Positions 42,313-50,565 of a DNA stretch of 64,000 nucleotides are shown piece by piece. The DNA comes from an uncultured Flavobacteriaceae bacterium. GTDB taxonomy: Bacteria > Bacteroidota > Bacteroidia > Flavobacteriales > Flavobacteriaceae. The DNA is taken from NCBI GenBank assembly GCA_947494205.1, contig CANLUH010000004.1, positions 1-64,000 of the forward strand, given 5' to 3'. A program made the translations under genes and the position numbers. Numbering within the stretch: position 1 is the first letter of the stretch; each line of letters opens with the position of its first letter. Below the pieces are notes generated by a model. That model saw only the letters and a list, made by a program, of their open reading frames with translations. It was not told the origin of the DNA and ran no database searches.

Positions 42313-43059
42313 ATGAAAGTGAAAACAATTTTAGTCTCACAGCCAGAACCTAAAATAGAAAATTCTCCATATTTTGATCTTTCAGAAAGACAGAAAGTTA
42401 AAATAGACTTCCGCCCTTTCATTCATGTAGAAGGTGTGCCTTCTAAAGAAATTAGACAACAAAAAATAGACCTATCAAAGTTTACTGCTATTATTTTAAC
42501 AAGTAGAAATGCAGTAGATCACTTTTTTAGAGTTGCTGAAGAAATGCGATTTAAAGTACCTGACTCTATGAAGTATTTCTGCCAGTCTGAAGCTGTTGCC
42601 TATTACCTACAAAAATATGTAGTGTATAGAAAACGTAAAATTTATGTTGGTAAGCGTACTTTTGCAGAATTGTCTCCATTAATTAAAAAATATAAGGACG
42701 AAGCTTTTTTATTACCTGCTACAGATAAATTAAAGCCTGCTGTGCCTAAAATATTAAACGATTTAGGAATTAACTGGAAAGAAGCTGTATTTTACAAAAC
42801 TGTAATAAGTGATTTATCGGATTTAGAGAATGTAACTTATGATATTTTAGTATTCTTTAGCCCTTCTGGCATTGAATCTTTATTTCATAATTTCCCGAAT
42901 TTTCAGCAAAACGACACACGCATAGCGGTATTTGGTAATACAACTATAAAAGCTGTAGAAGCTAAAGGTTTACGTGTAGATATTGCTGCACCAACTCCAG
43001 AAACACCATCGATGTCTATGGCATTAAAAAAATATATAGAGTCTGTAAATAAAAAATAA
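42313..43059 (+). CDS. hemD: uroporphyrinogen-III synthase
   Basis: The 248-residue protein has the HemD two-domain layout: ILVSQPEPKIENSPYFDLSE at the start, FTAIILTSRNAVDHFF, and ILVFFSPSGIESLFHNFP, IAVFGNTTIKAVEAKGL and TPETPSMSMAL near the end. HemD closes hydroxymethylbilane to uroporphyrinogen III in heme and cobalamin synthesis. It is co-directional with DUF4271 and followed by a terminator. HemD is weakly conserved in general, but all these blocks are typical. Confidence 0.92.
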   Translation: MKVKTILVSQPEPKIENSPYFDLSERQKVKIDFRPFIHVEGVPSKEIRQQKIDLSKFTAIILTSRNAVDHFFRVAEEMRFKVPDSMKYFCQSEAVAYYLQKYVVYRKRKIYVGKRTFAELSPLIKKYKDEAFLLPATDKLKPAVPKILNDLGINWKEAVFYKTVISDLSDLENVTYDILVFFSPSGIESLFHNFPNFQQNDTRIAVFGNTTIKAVEAKGLRVDIAAPTPETPSMSMALKKYIESVNKK

Positions 43060-43080
43060 TTATTTATCAGTTCATAATAA

Positions 43081-43113
43081 AAAAAGACTTCTCTAATGAG
43101 AGGTCTTTTTTTA
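43081..43113 (+). terminator. terminator of hemD
   Basis: A 13-bp stem AAAAAGACTTCTC/GAGAGGTCTTTTT with a TAAT loop and one G-T pair, followed by more T residues, 22 bases after the stop. Confidence 0.85.
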
Positions 43114-43185
43114 TTAACTTAACTCAAAAATATGCACCATATTCAAAAAAAGAAAAATTAATAAACTAATCACACCAACAAAATT

Positions 43186-43572
43186 TTGGAAAAAGAGGAC
43201 ATTATAATTAATAAAATTGCTCAAGATAAAATTTCAATTAATGATGGTATTGAATGGTTTACTACTTTATCAAACTTTGATAAGAAAAAAGTTATTTTTT
43301 TATTAAAATTCTTTGTGCATCAATCACATCCAAATGAAAAAACAATTGAAATAGCTATACCTAAAATACCGTTAAAACCTACAATGACACCTATTGTTAT
43401 AATAAAATCGAATAATTTTAATATTGCTCTTTCAAAAATTCTGAAATTACCTGAAAATGAATATCAAAAAATTTTTATAACATTGATAACAATTTTTAAA
43501 GAATCAGATACATATAGACGAAATACTTGGTGTAAAAATGGTTGTAATCACGAATGGCATAACTTGAATTAA
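43186..43572 (+). CDS. DUF5958-like protein of unknown function
   Basis: The 128-residue protein has the DUF5958-like layout: helical N-terminus with INDGIEWFTTLSNFDKKKV, a central PLKPTMTPIV block and a C-terminal C-x3-C-x-H-x-x-H arrangement (WCKNGCNHEWHNL), which could bind zinc. The start is TTG at 43186; no ATG lies in frame nearby. It is a single-gene unit, converging on pckA with a shared terminator. Function is unknown. Confidence 0.75.
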   Translation: MEKEDIIINKIAQDKISINDGIEWFTTLSNFDKKKVIFLLKFFVHQSHPNEKTIEIAIPKIPLKPTMTPIVIIKSNNFNIALSKILKLPENEYQKIFITLITIFKESDTYRRNTWCKNGCNHEWHNLN

Positions 43573-43576
43573 AATA

Positions 43577-43611
43577 AAAGCCCTTCACAATTAATTGCGA
43601 AGGGCTTTATT
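43577..43611. terminator. bidirectional terminator between the DUF5958-like gene and pckA
   Basis: A perfect 10-bp stem AAAGCCCTTC/GAAGGGCTTT with a 12-base loop between two converging stop codons. Confidence 0.85.
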
Positions 43612-43637
43612 ATATCTCAAATAGAGTATTTTAGTTT

Positions 43638-45248
43638 CTATCTCACATTTGGAGCTCCTGCTAAAATATCATCGTTAGCATTATCTTCAAATTGCTTAAA
43701 GTTCTTTTTAAATGATACTGCTAATTTATCGGCAGTATTGTAGTACCCTTCATCATTGTTCCAAGTTTTTCTTGGACTTAACACTTCTGTTGGCACGTTA
43801 GGGCATGTTCTTGGCTGTTCTACCTTAAATACAGAGTGTATGTGGTAGTTTCCTTTATTAGCTTCTTCTAATGAACCGTCCATTGCAGCAGTAATCATAG
43901 CACGCGTGTACTTTAATTTCATTCTACTACCAACGCCGTAAGGTCCACCAGTCCACCCTGTGTTTACTAACCAAACTGTTACACCTGCTTCCTGCATTTT
44001 TTTGCTTAACATTTCGGCATATTTTGTTGGGTGTAAAGGCATAAATGGCGCTCCAAAACACGCAGAGAAACTAGGTACAGGTTCAGTAATTCCTGCTTCG
44101 GTACCAGCTACTTTTGCAGTATACCCTGAAATAAAGTGATACGCAGCTTGTCCTGGTGTTAATTTAGATATTGGAGGCAGTACACCAAAAGCATCTGCTG
44201 TTAAAAAGAAGATGTTTTTAGGATTCTTTCCTATAGATGGCACTTTAATATTTTCTATATGGTGTATTGGGTAACTTACTCTTGTATTTTGCGTAATAGA
44301 AACATCTGCAAAATCTACTTCTTTTGCATCATTCATTATTACGTTTTCAAGAATAGCTCCTTTTTTAATGGCTCCATAAATTTCTGGTTCTTGTTCTGCC
44401 GATAGGTTAATTACTTTAGCGTAACAACCACCTTCAAAATTAAATACAGTATTCTCACTTGTCCAACCGTGCTCATCGTCTCCAATTAAACTTCTATCTG
44501 GGTCTGTAGATAATGTTGTTTTACCTGTTCCAGATAATCCAAAGAAAATAGCTGTATCTCCATCTTTACCTACATTAGCACTACAGTGCATAGGTAATGT
44601 ATTTTTAAATACTGGTAGTATAAAGTTTAATGCAGAGAAAATACCTTTTTTAATTTCACCTGTGTAACCTGTTCCACCTATTAAAGCTATTTTTCTAGTA
44701 AAATCTAAAATAGCAAAGTTATGTTGGCGTGTTCCATCTTCTTCGGCATTAGCCATAAAACCTGGAGCGTTAACGATAGTCCATTCTGGAGCAAAATCTT
44801 TTAATTCGTCTTCTGTAGGACGCAAAAACATATTAGATGCAAACATATTACTCCAAGGGTATTCGTTAATAACACGAATATTAAGTTTGTAATCATCGTC
44901 TGCACAGGCATAACTATCTCTTACAAAAACTTCTTTGTTAGATAAATACGCTGTTACCTTGTCATATAGTTTCTGAAATTTATCAGCATCGAAAGGGATG
45001 TTGATATCTCCCCACCAAATGCGGTCTTTAGTAATATCGTCTTTTACAATAAATCTATCCATTGGCGAACGCCCAGTAAATTCACCTGTATTAACAGCTA
45101 AAGCACCTGAAGAGGCTTCAACACCTTGCCCTTTGGCAATTGTTGTATCATGAAGCTGATCTGGAGTTAGTTGATATTGTACGTTGGCATTCTTGATTCC
45201 GTAGTGTTCCAACGAAATCGTTTTCGTAGATTGTGTATGGTTTACCAT
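43638..45248 (-). CDS. pckA: ATP-dependent phosphoenolpyruvate carboxykinase
   Basis: The 536-residue enzyme has the PckA kinase-type P-loop GLSGTGKTTLS (about 239-249), the metal and substrate motifs TGRSPMDRFIV near the N-terminus, IGDDEHGW and MPLHPTKYAEML near the end. It converts oxaloacetate and ATP to phosphoenolpyruvate, the first step of gluconeogenesis. A -7 box fits 25 bases before the ATG. Confidence 0.97.
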   Translation of the reverse strand: MVNHTQSTKTISLEHYGIKNANVQYQLTPDQLHDTTIAKGQGVEASSGALAVNTGEFTGRSPMDRFIVKDDITKDRIWWGDINIPFDADKFQKLYDKVTAYLSNKEVFVRDSYACADDDYKLNIRVINEYPWSNMFASNMFLRPTEDELKDFAPEWTIVNAPGFMANAEEDGTRQHNFAILDFTRKIALIGGTGYTGEIKKGIFSALNFILPVFKNTLPMHCSANVGKDGDTAIFFGLSGTGKTTLSTDPDRSLIGDDEHGWTSENTVFNFEGGCYAKVINLSAEQEPEIYGAIKKGAILENVIMNDAKEVDFADVSITQNTRVSYPIHHIENIKVPSIGKNPKNIFFLTADAFGVLPPISKLTPGQAAYHFISGYTAKVAGTEAGITEPVPSFSACFGAPFMPLHPTKYAEMLSKKMQEAGVTVWLVNTGWTGGPYGVGSRMKLKYTRAMITAAMDGSLEEANKGNYHIHSVFKVEQPRTCPNVPTEVLSPRKTWNNDEGYYNTADKLAVSFKKNFKQFEDNANDDILAGAPNVR

Positions 45249-45272
45249 AATTTAGTTATCTTGTTTAAGGTG

Positions 45273-45280
45273 CAAAATTA
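45273..45280 (-). promoter_or_regulatory. -7 box of pckA
   Basis: On the minus strand TAATTTTG fits TAnnTTTG, 24 bases before the ATG. No TTG at a suitable distance was found. Confidence 0.4.
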
Positions 45281-45314
45281 ATGATAATTATAAAACTAGG
45301 TGTTAAAAAATAAA

Positions 45315-45704
45315 TTAATTATCTGTATTCCTTATAAATCCAATCCCCATAACTACCCAAGCCACTATTAACAGTAATCCGCCAATGGGTGTTATTAATG
45401 CTATTTGTTTAAAATCGAAACTAGAAAGTGCATTAGTAGCTAAACCATAAATAGATCCAGAGAACAATAAAAGTCCTACTATAACTAGGTAGAATACTGT
45501 TTTTTTCGAACGTGTAGAAAGTTTTTCTGTGTTTCCAATAAAAAGCAATAAAAAGGCATGGTATATTTGGTAGCGCACACCTGTTTCGAAAGATTGCAAC
45601 TGCTCTGTTGCTATTAATGCTTTTAAACCATGTGCAGCAAAAGCACCTAAAACAACACTTAAAACACCTAGTATTGAAGCTGTAATTAAAATTTTTTTAT
45701 TCAT
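45315..45704 (-). CDS. DUF423 membrane protein
   Basis: The 129-residue protein has four hydrophobic segments and the DUF423 signature (GAFAAHGLKALI near 22-33, FETGVRYQIYHAFLLLF). DUF423 proteins are small integral membrane proteins of unknown function. It lies just upstream of pckA in the same direction, but a 66-base gap with a -7 box suggests separate transcription. Confidence 0.9.
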   Translation of the reverse strand: MNKKILITASILGVLSVVLGAFAAHGLKALIATEQLQSFETGVRYQIYHAFLLLFIGNTEKLSTRSKKTVFYLVIVGLLLFSGSIYGLATNALSSFDFKQIALITPIGGLLLIVAWVVMGIGFIRNTDN

Positions 45705-45873
45705 TTTTTATTCTTTTTAAATTGTAAAATGATAAAAACTCCTAGTTAACATATAGGCTATACCATACATATATTTCCTAATAATATTTATGCTTTCAGT
45801 TTTTATAATAACTACATTTTACTACATTCGTTTACTTAAAATGAAATACAAAATTACTTAACATATATCGATT

Positions 45874-47238
45874 ATGCGAAAGATTTTAGTTATTGGTTCA
45901 GGAAAATCTGCATCTTATTTAATAAAATATTTTTTAGATAAGTCTGGAAGTGAGAACCTTCACATTACCGTAGGAGATTTAAGCATTGATAATGCTAAAA
46001 AATTAACTGGAGACCATAAAAATGCAGAGGCTATTACTCTAGATGTTTTTAATGAAGCTTCTCGTGTAGAAGCAATAAAAAATGCAGACATTGTCGTTTC
46101 TATGCTACCTGCACGTTTTCATATAGAAGTTGCTAAAGACTGTATTACTTATGGTAAAAACATGGTAACTGCATCTTATGTAAGTAAAGAGATGCAAGCT
46201 CTAGATGCCGATGTAAAAGCAAAAGGCTTGGTCTTTATGAACGAAATAGGTGTAGATCCTGGTATTGATCACATGAGTGCTATGCAAGTTATAGACCGTA
46301 TAACAGATAAAGGTGGTAAAATGATTTTATTTGAATCGTTTACAGGTGGTTTAGTAGCTCCAGAAAGCGATAACAACTTATGGAATTATAAATTTACTTG
46401 GAACCCAAGAAACGTCGTTGTAGCAGGACAAGGTAGTGCAGCCAAATTTTTACAAGAAGGCACCTATAAATATATACCTTATAATCGTTTGTTTAGACGT
46501 ACCGAATTTTTAGAGATAGAAGGTTATGGGCGTTTTGAAGCTTATGCCAATAGAGACTCTTTAAAATACCAAAGCGTGTATGGGCTAGACGCAATTAAAA
46601 CATTATACAGAGGTACTATTCGTCGTGTAGGGTTTTCTCGTGGGTGGCAAGTATTAGCCGCTTTAGGAATGACAGATGATAGTTACACTATAGATGATAG
46701 CGAAAACATGAGTTATCGCGATTTTGTAAACTCTTTTTTACCATATAGCCCAACAGATTCTGTAGAGCTTAAATTTAGACATGCTATTAAAATAGATCAA
46801 GACGATACTATTTGGGATAAATTTATAGAACTAGATATTTTTAGCTCAACTAAAATGGTAGAATTAAAGAAGGCGTCGCCTGCACAAATTCTTCAAAAGA
46901 TTTTAATGGATAGTTGGTCGCTTGATGAAGATGATAAAGATATGATTGTTATGTACCATAAGTTTGGTTACGAACTAGATGGTAAAAAACATCAAATTGA
47001 CGCAACCATGGTTACTATTGGAGAAGACCAAACCTATACAGCCATGGCAAAAACAGTAGGTTTACCTGTTGCTATGGCAACTATGGCTATACTTAACGGA
47101 AAAATAAAAACACCAGGCGTACAAATACCGATTACTAAAGAAGTTTACGAACCTATTTTAGAAGAATTAGAAGACTATGGTGTTATTTTTAATGAAAAAG
47201 AAGTGCCTTATTTAGGTTATAACCCATTAAATGTTTGA
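45874..47238 (+). CDS. saccharopine dehydrogenase-like protein
   Basis: The 454-residue protein has an N-terminal Rossmann fold (VIGSGKSASYLIKYF, about 5-19) and the saccharopine dehydrogenase C-terminal domain with NEIGVDPGIDHMSAM and FTGGLVAPESDNN. In lysine breakdown such enzymes oxidise saccharopine; relatives make carboxynorspermidine. The family is therefore clear but the substrate not. Lysine catabolism would fit the glutaryl-CoA dehydrogenase gene in the same window and the Lrp regulator gene just downstream, but that link is speculative. Confidence 0.88.
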   Translation: MRKILVIGSGKSASYLIKYFLDKSGSENLHITVGDLSIDNAKKLTGDHKNAEAITLDVFNEASRVEAIKNADIVVSMLPARFHIEVAKDCITYGKNMVTASYVSKEMQALDADVKAKGLVFMNEIGVDPGIDHMSAMQVIDRITDKGGKMILFESFTGGLVAPESDNNLWNYKFTWNPRNVVVAGQGSAAKFLQEGTYKYIPYNRLFRRTEFLEIEGYGRFEAYANRDSLKYQSVYGLDAIKTLYRGTIRRVGFSRGWQVLAALGMTDDSYTIDDSENMSYRDFVNSFLPYSPTDSVELKFRHAIKIDQDDTIWDKFIELDIFSSTKMVELKKASPAQILQKILMDSWSLDEDDKDMIVMYHKFGYELDGKKHQIDATMVTIGEDQTYTAMAKTVGLPVAMATMAILNGKIKTPGVQIPITKEVYEPILEELEDYGVIFNEKEVPYLGYNPLNV

Positions 47239-47322
47239 AGAGCAAAAAATACTGCTTCTTTTTCTAAAACACTAGAGTTACAATCTTAAATGCTTTTAGT
47301 ATTTTTATGTTTTAATATGAAA

Positions 47323-47356
47323 CCTACAATATTGTTTTACCAAACAATATTGTAGG
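47323..47356. repeat. perfect 15-bp palindrome between the saccharopine dehydrogenase and lrp genes
   Basis: CCTACAATATTGTTT and its exact complement face each other across a TACC loop. It has no T run, so it is not an obvious terminator. It lies immediately before the hairpin and mini-ORF leader of lrp. It may be an operator, a transcript-stabilising hairpin or a repeated element. Confidence 0.6.
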
Positions 47357-47365
47357 CTTTAGATA

Positions 47366-47383
47366 TTTCCGCATTCACGGAAA
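47366..47383 (+). promoter_or_regulatory. TTTCCG-N6-CGGAAA hairpin in the lrp leader
   Basis: A perfect 6-6-6 inverted repeat (loop CATTCA) that ends 16 bases before the lrp ATG. The same element precedes rimM (10784) and the ferredoxin gene (24625). The 3' flank ATGAAAAA also matches the rimM case. Confidence 0.6.
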
Positions 47384-47403
47384 TGAAAAACGAAATTCCA
47401 TGA
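47383..47403 (+). other. possible upstream ORF overlapping the lrp start (MKNEIP)
   Basis: The last base of the hairpin is the A of an ATG opening a six-codon frame. Its TGA (47401-47403) overlaps the lrp ATG (ATGA), as in translationally coupled genes. The rimM leader holds the related MKNKIFDE frame. Confidence 0.35.
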
Positions 47404-47870
47404 AAGTAATAAATAAAAATATCCATATAGATGGTATAGACAAAAAGATATTGCGTGCTTTAATGAGCGATGCAAGAACTCCTGTTTTAGAAATTGCTAG
47501 ACAAGTTGGTATCTCTGGCGCAGCCATACACCAGCGCTTACGTAAATTAGAGAAATCAGGGCTAATTGCTGGTTCTAAATTTGTAATAAACCCAAAAGTA
47601 TTAGGGTATACTACTATGGCTTTTGTTGGTATTTATTTAGATAAGGCTGTAAGTAATCCACAAGCTGTAAAACAGCTTAAAAAAATACCAGAGGTTATAG
47701 AGTGCCACTACACTACAGGAAATTGGAGTATTTTAATAAAAATATTATGTAAGGATAACGAGCATTTAATGCATTTATTAAATAACGATATACAATCTAT
47801 AACAGGCGTTTCTAGAACAGAAACTTTTATTTCGTTAGATCAACAGATTGAGCGACAGATTAAAATATAA
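47400..47870 (+). CDS. Lrp/AsnC-type transcriptional regulator
   Basis: The 156-residue protein has the N-terminal helix-turn-helix (LRALMSDARTPVLEIARQVG, ISGAAIHQRLRKLEKSG) and the C-terminal RAM/AsnC ligand domain (IYLDKAVSNPQAVKQL, TTGNWSILIKILCKD). Lrp proteins sense amino acids. It lies 162 bases after the saccharopine dehydrogenase-like gene in the same direction, which makes control of that gene plausible. Its leader contains a 15-bp palindrome, a TTTCCG hairpin and a mini-ORF, more than is usual for such a gene. Confidence 0.94.
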   Translation: MKVINKNIHIDGIDKKILRALMSDARTPVLEIARQVGISGAAIHQRLRKLEKSGLIAGSKFVINPKVLGYTTMAFVGIYLDKAVSNPQAVKQLKKIPEVIECHYTTGNWSILIKILCKDNEHLMHLLNNDIQSITGVSRTETFISLDQQIERQIKI

Positions 47871-47935
47871 TAAACGGTACAGAATATATTTTACACTTAT
47901 AAAACTTATCTTATTAATTATTTTTAAGCATAAAA

Positions 47936-47964
47936 AAACCTCCCACTTGGGAGGTTTCATTTTT
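47936..47964. terminator. terminator of lrp
   Basis: A 9-bp stem AAACCTCCC/GGGAGGTTT with an ACTT loop and a T-rich tail; it lies between two converging genes and can act on both. Confidence 0.85.
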
Positions 47965-47985
47965 ATATAAAGTAATTAGTTATAT

Positions 47986-48960
47986 TTATTTAATTACTAT
48001 TTTCTTAACTGTTGAAGCCTCTTTAGAGCTAATAGTCATTAAATACATACCAGAAGATAATACAGAACCTAAATTAAGCTCTTTACTATCTGTAGTACCA
48101 TTTAAATTATAAGAAGCAACAGTACGACCATTTAAATCTGAAACTGTAATGTTATCCATTGCAACACCTGAGTTCCCTATAGTAATTATTCCATTAGATG
48201 GGTTTGGAGTTACAGTAAATGCGTTGTATAATGCAAATTCTTGATTAGATAATGTATTACATGATGTAAATGTACAAGGAGCAGGCTGATTAAATGGGGT
48301 ACCATTATCTACATTCCAATTTGCTTGATCATGCATAGCATCTCTTAATGCCGCCGGATTCCCAGCAGTAACTGAACAGTCATAAATGGCATTGTCAACC
48401 TCAGTAGTAATAGCAATTGATGAATTAGCTAACGTATCAAAAATTGAAGGTTTGGCAGATGTAGTAGAGCTACTAGCATCTGCATCCCAATCCCCATTCA
48501 TTTGAATAGCAGCAATAAAACCTGATTGATTGGCATTAGATGTTGGCATATTTCCTGGGTCGTAAGCAAGGATTTGATCTCCACTAGTAACAAAAGACAT
48601 TGCAGTTCCTGTTACATTCCCCGCTGTCGCTCCAGTTGAATCTAGAGCAGTTACAGAAGTTTTATGAATTGATATTTGACTACCACATAAATAAGATGAT
48701 GTAAATTGTAACGTAATTGTACCTTCTCCCGTTCTAAACCCTCCAGCTGCCATCCATCCATTATCTGTAAAAGAAATAGATTCTCCAGAAGTTACATCTC
48801 TTAATAAAACGAAAGAAAATTCATCATCCTCTCCTGTAGGATTTCCAGTTGAATCCGCTTGATAGCCAGTAAAGGTTATATCGCCTAATGCCCATTGTGC
48901 AATAGATTGTTGAGTAAACATTGCGCATATTGCAATAATAAAAAGTAATTTTTTAATCAT
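47986..48960 (-). CDS. T9SS sorting domain protein of unknown function
   Basis: The 324-residue protein has a signal peptide (about 1-21, ending SIAQ), a beta-rich main part that begins WALGDITFTGYQADSTG and contains SFVLLRDVTSGESISFTDNGW, and a T9SS sorting domain at the end (FTVTPNPSNGIITIG ... KKIVIK). The main part resembles surface-protein domains with the opening GDI-F-TGYQAD, not an enzyme. A promoter with 17-base spacing lies upstream, and its leader contains three copies of TAATAGTT. Confidence 0.85.
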   Translation of the reverse strand: MIKKLLFIIAICAMFTQQSIAQWALGDITFTGYQADSTGNPTGEDDEFSFVLLRDVTSGESISFTDNGWMAAGGFRTGEGTITLQFTSSYLCGSQISIHKTSVTALDSTGATAGNVTGTAMSFVTSGDQILAYDPGNMPTSNANQSGFIAAIQMNGDWDADASSSTTSAKPSIFDTLANSSIAITTEVDNAIYDCSVTAGNPAALRDAMHDQANWNVDNGTPFNQPAPCTFTSCNTLSNQEFALYNAFTVTPNPSNGIITIGNSGVAMDNITVSDLNGRTVASYNLNGTTDSKELNLGSVLSSGMYLMTISSKEASTVKKIVIK

Positions 48961-48963
48961 GAC

Positions 48964-48987
48964 TAATAGTTTAATAGTTTAATAGTT
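48964..48987. repeat. three tandem copies of TAATAGTT in the 5' leader
   Basis: Three perfect eight-base units in a row lie between the -7 box and the ATG of the T9SS gene. Such slipped units can change length and so affect translation, but no evidence of that is in the sequence. Confidence 0.65.
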
Positions 48988-48991
48988 TTAG

Positions 48992-49019
48992 CAAATTTAC
49001 AAAAAAAACGAGCATTCAA
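48992..49019 (-). promoter_or_regulatory. promoter of the 47986-48960 gene
   Basis: On the minus strand TTG and TAAATTTG are 17 bases apart, a fit to the consensus. The -33 element lies inside the terminator hairpin of the upstream tail-collar gene. Confidence 0.6.
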
Positions 49020-49042
49020 GCATTTTAAAATGCTTGAATGCT
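49001..49042 (-). terminator. terminator of the tail-collar gene
   Basis: A perfect 16-bp inverted repeat (AGCATTCAAGCATTTT and complement, 49011-49042) follows the stop codon at 49068 on the minus strand and continues into eight T residues. Confidence 0.85.
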
Positions 49043-49067
49043 TTATTATATTTCTACAGTTAAAATT

Positions 49068-49643
49068 TTAACTTCTAGAAGGATAAGTCCCAAATAGAGC
49101 TATAATATAATTAACAACTTCAAAAGGGTTTCTATTATTAAATGATTGTTGATTTCCAGTATTACTAAGAGTAACACTTCCTGTGACAGGTGCTGCAACT
49201 GGAGCCAAATTCACTTGATCTGCTACATTAGCTGCTGCATACATTTTAGAAATACCAGAAGCTAATATATTTCCTTCTGCTTCATCCGAACTCCCTTCGT
49301 CTACTGATGCTTTTAGAGTAACTGCCGCCTGAGCACTTGTTATAGATGCAGTATGACTATGATTTGGTAAATTTAATAAATTTAATGTTACAGATTCGGC
49401 ACCTCCTCTTTGTCCTAATTTCATAGTTGAAAGTCCTGGACCACGACCAGCATGTATTGCGCTTCTACCTCTTAAATCTGGTAAAGCAAATGTAGTTCTA
49501 CCATCGCCTCCATAAGTAGTTCCTAAAATTGAAAATAAAGCTGTATTTTGTGAAATAGCTAATAATTGTCCGTTACAGAACGCCCAACTTCTTGGTGCAA
49601 AATTCCCTCCGAACATAATGATTTCCCCTATAAATGGTTCCAT
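49068..49643 (-). CDS. phage tail-collar domain protein, copy A
   Basis: The 191-residue protein starts with the tail-collar block IGEIIMFGGNFAPRSWAFC (about 5-23), then LFSILGTTYGGDGRTTFALP and DLRGRSAIHAG, as in microcystin-dependent/MdpB-type proteins. No signal peptide is visible. It is the downstream copy of a tandem pair with only 49 bases between; the region from about residue 106 to 158 is almost identical to copy B, while the flanks differ. No other phage genes lie here, so it is probably a host-encoded or domesticated gene. Confidence 0.88.
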   Translation of the reverse strand: MEPFIGEIIMFGGNFAPRSWAFCNGQLLAISQNTALFSILGTTYGGDGRTTFALPDLRGRSAIHAGRGPGLSTMKLGQRGGAESVTLNLLNLPNHSHTASITSAQAAVTLKASVDEGSSDEAEGNILASGISKMYAAANVADQVNLAPVAAPVTGSVTLSNTGNQQSFNNRNPFEVVNYIIALFGTYPSRS

Positions 49644-49692
49644 AATAAAATTGTTTTTAAAAATTAATTGAGATTAAAATAGTTACTATTTA

Positions 49693-50268
49693 TTAGCTTC
49701 TAGAAGGAAAAGTTCCTTGCAGTGCAATAATATAATTTACTACTTCAAAAGGGTTTCTATTATAAAATGGTTGTTGACCACCTTGGTTGAAAACAGTAAC
49801 ATTACCTGTAACTGGAGCTGCAACTGGAGCTAAATTCACTTGATCTGCTACATTAGCTGCTGCATACATTTTAGAAATACCAGAAGCTAATATATTTCCT
49901 TCTGCTTCATCCGAACTCCCTTCATCTACTGATGCTTTTAAAGTAACTGCCGCTTGAGCAGACCCAATAGTTGCTGTATGGTTATGGCTTGGCATATTAC
50001 TAACAGTCAACGTTACATATTCAGCACCTCCTCTTTGTCCTAATTTAACAGTATTAAGTCCTGGCCCTGTTCCTGCATGTATTGGACTTCTACCTCTTAA
50101 ATCTGGCAAAGCGAAAGTAGTTCTACCATCTCCTCCATAAGTAGTTCCTAATAAAGAAAATAAAGCTTGATTTGATGCAATTGGTAATAATTGTCCGTCG
50201 CATAATGCCCAACCTCTTGGTGCAAAATTTCCTCCGAACATAATAATTTGTGCCAAAAATGGTTCCAT
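49693..50268 (-). CDS. phage tail-collar domain protein, copy B
   Basis: The paralogue, also 191 residues, begins with LAQIIMFGGNFAPRGWALCD (about 5-24) and the same LGTTYGGDGRTTFALPDLRG block. Copies A and B are more alike in the centre (SDEAEGNILASGISKMYAAA and around it) than at the ends, which suggests gene conversion. Tail-collar proteins tend to form beta-rich trimers; in cells lacking phage genes they may be part of an injection or surface structure. The gene is divergent from the cytosolic protein at 50566 that opens the next cassette. Confidence 0.88.
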   Translation of the reverse strand: MEPFLAQIIMFGGNFAPRGWALCDGQLLPIASNQALFSLLGTTYGGDGRTTFALPDLRGRSPIHAGTGPGLNTVKLGQRGGAEYVTLTVSNMPSHNHTATIGSAQAAVTLKASVDEGSSDEAEGNILASGISKMYAAANVADQVNLAPVAAPVTGNVTVFNQGGQQPFYNRNPFEVVNYIIALQGTFPSRS

Positions 50269-50565
50269 AATTAAAATTGTTTTTTTAGTTAGTAAAAAGA
50301 TTAATAATAGTTAATATTAGTTATTTTTTTAATTATCGACAATAATTATGCTATTTAATTTTAATTAATTCAATTAAAACAACCAATTATTAACAATAAA
50401 TCATTTTGCTAAACTATATTATATATTAAAGATAAAGTAACGCAATACCACGGATTATAAAAAACACGTAGAAACCCCCGTTTTATTATTTAAATTTTTT
50501 TTGTACAAAATATCGATTAGTTTTATAGCTATTATTAACCTTTTTTATTAACTAACATCAAAATT
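50269..50565. other. divergent intergenic region, tail-collar genes / signalling cassette
   Basis: This 297-base AT-rich stretch separates two divergent gene sets. No ORF is credible, and no -33/-7 pair is convincing; a GC-rich island (GAAACCCCCGTTTT, about 50471-50484) is the only striking string and might be a regulator site. Confidence 0.5.

Noticed and set aside
49068-50268. Prophage remnant
   Set aside because: Only tail-collar domains are present; no capsid, terminase, integrase, attachment repeats or other phage genes lie on either side.
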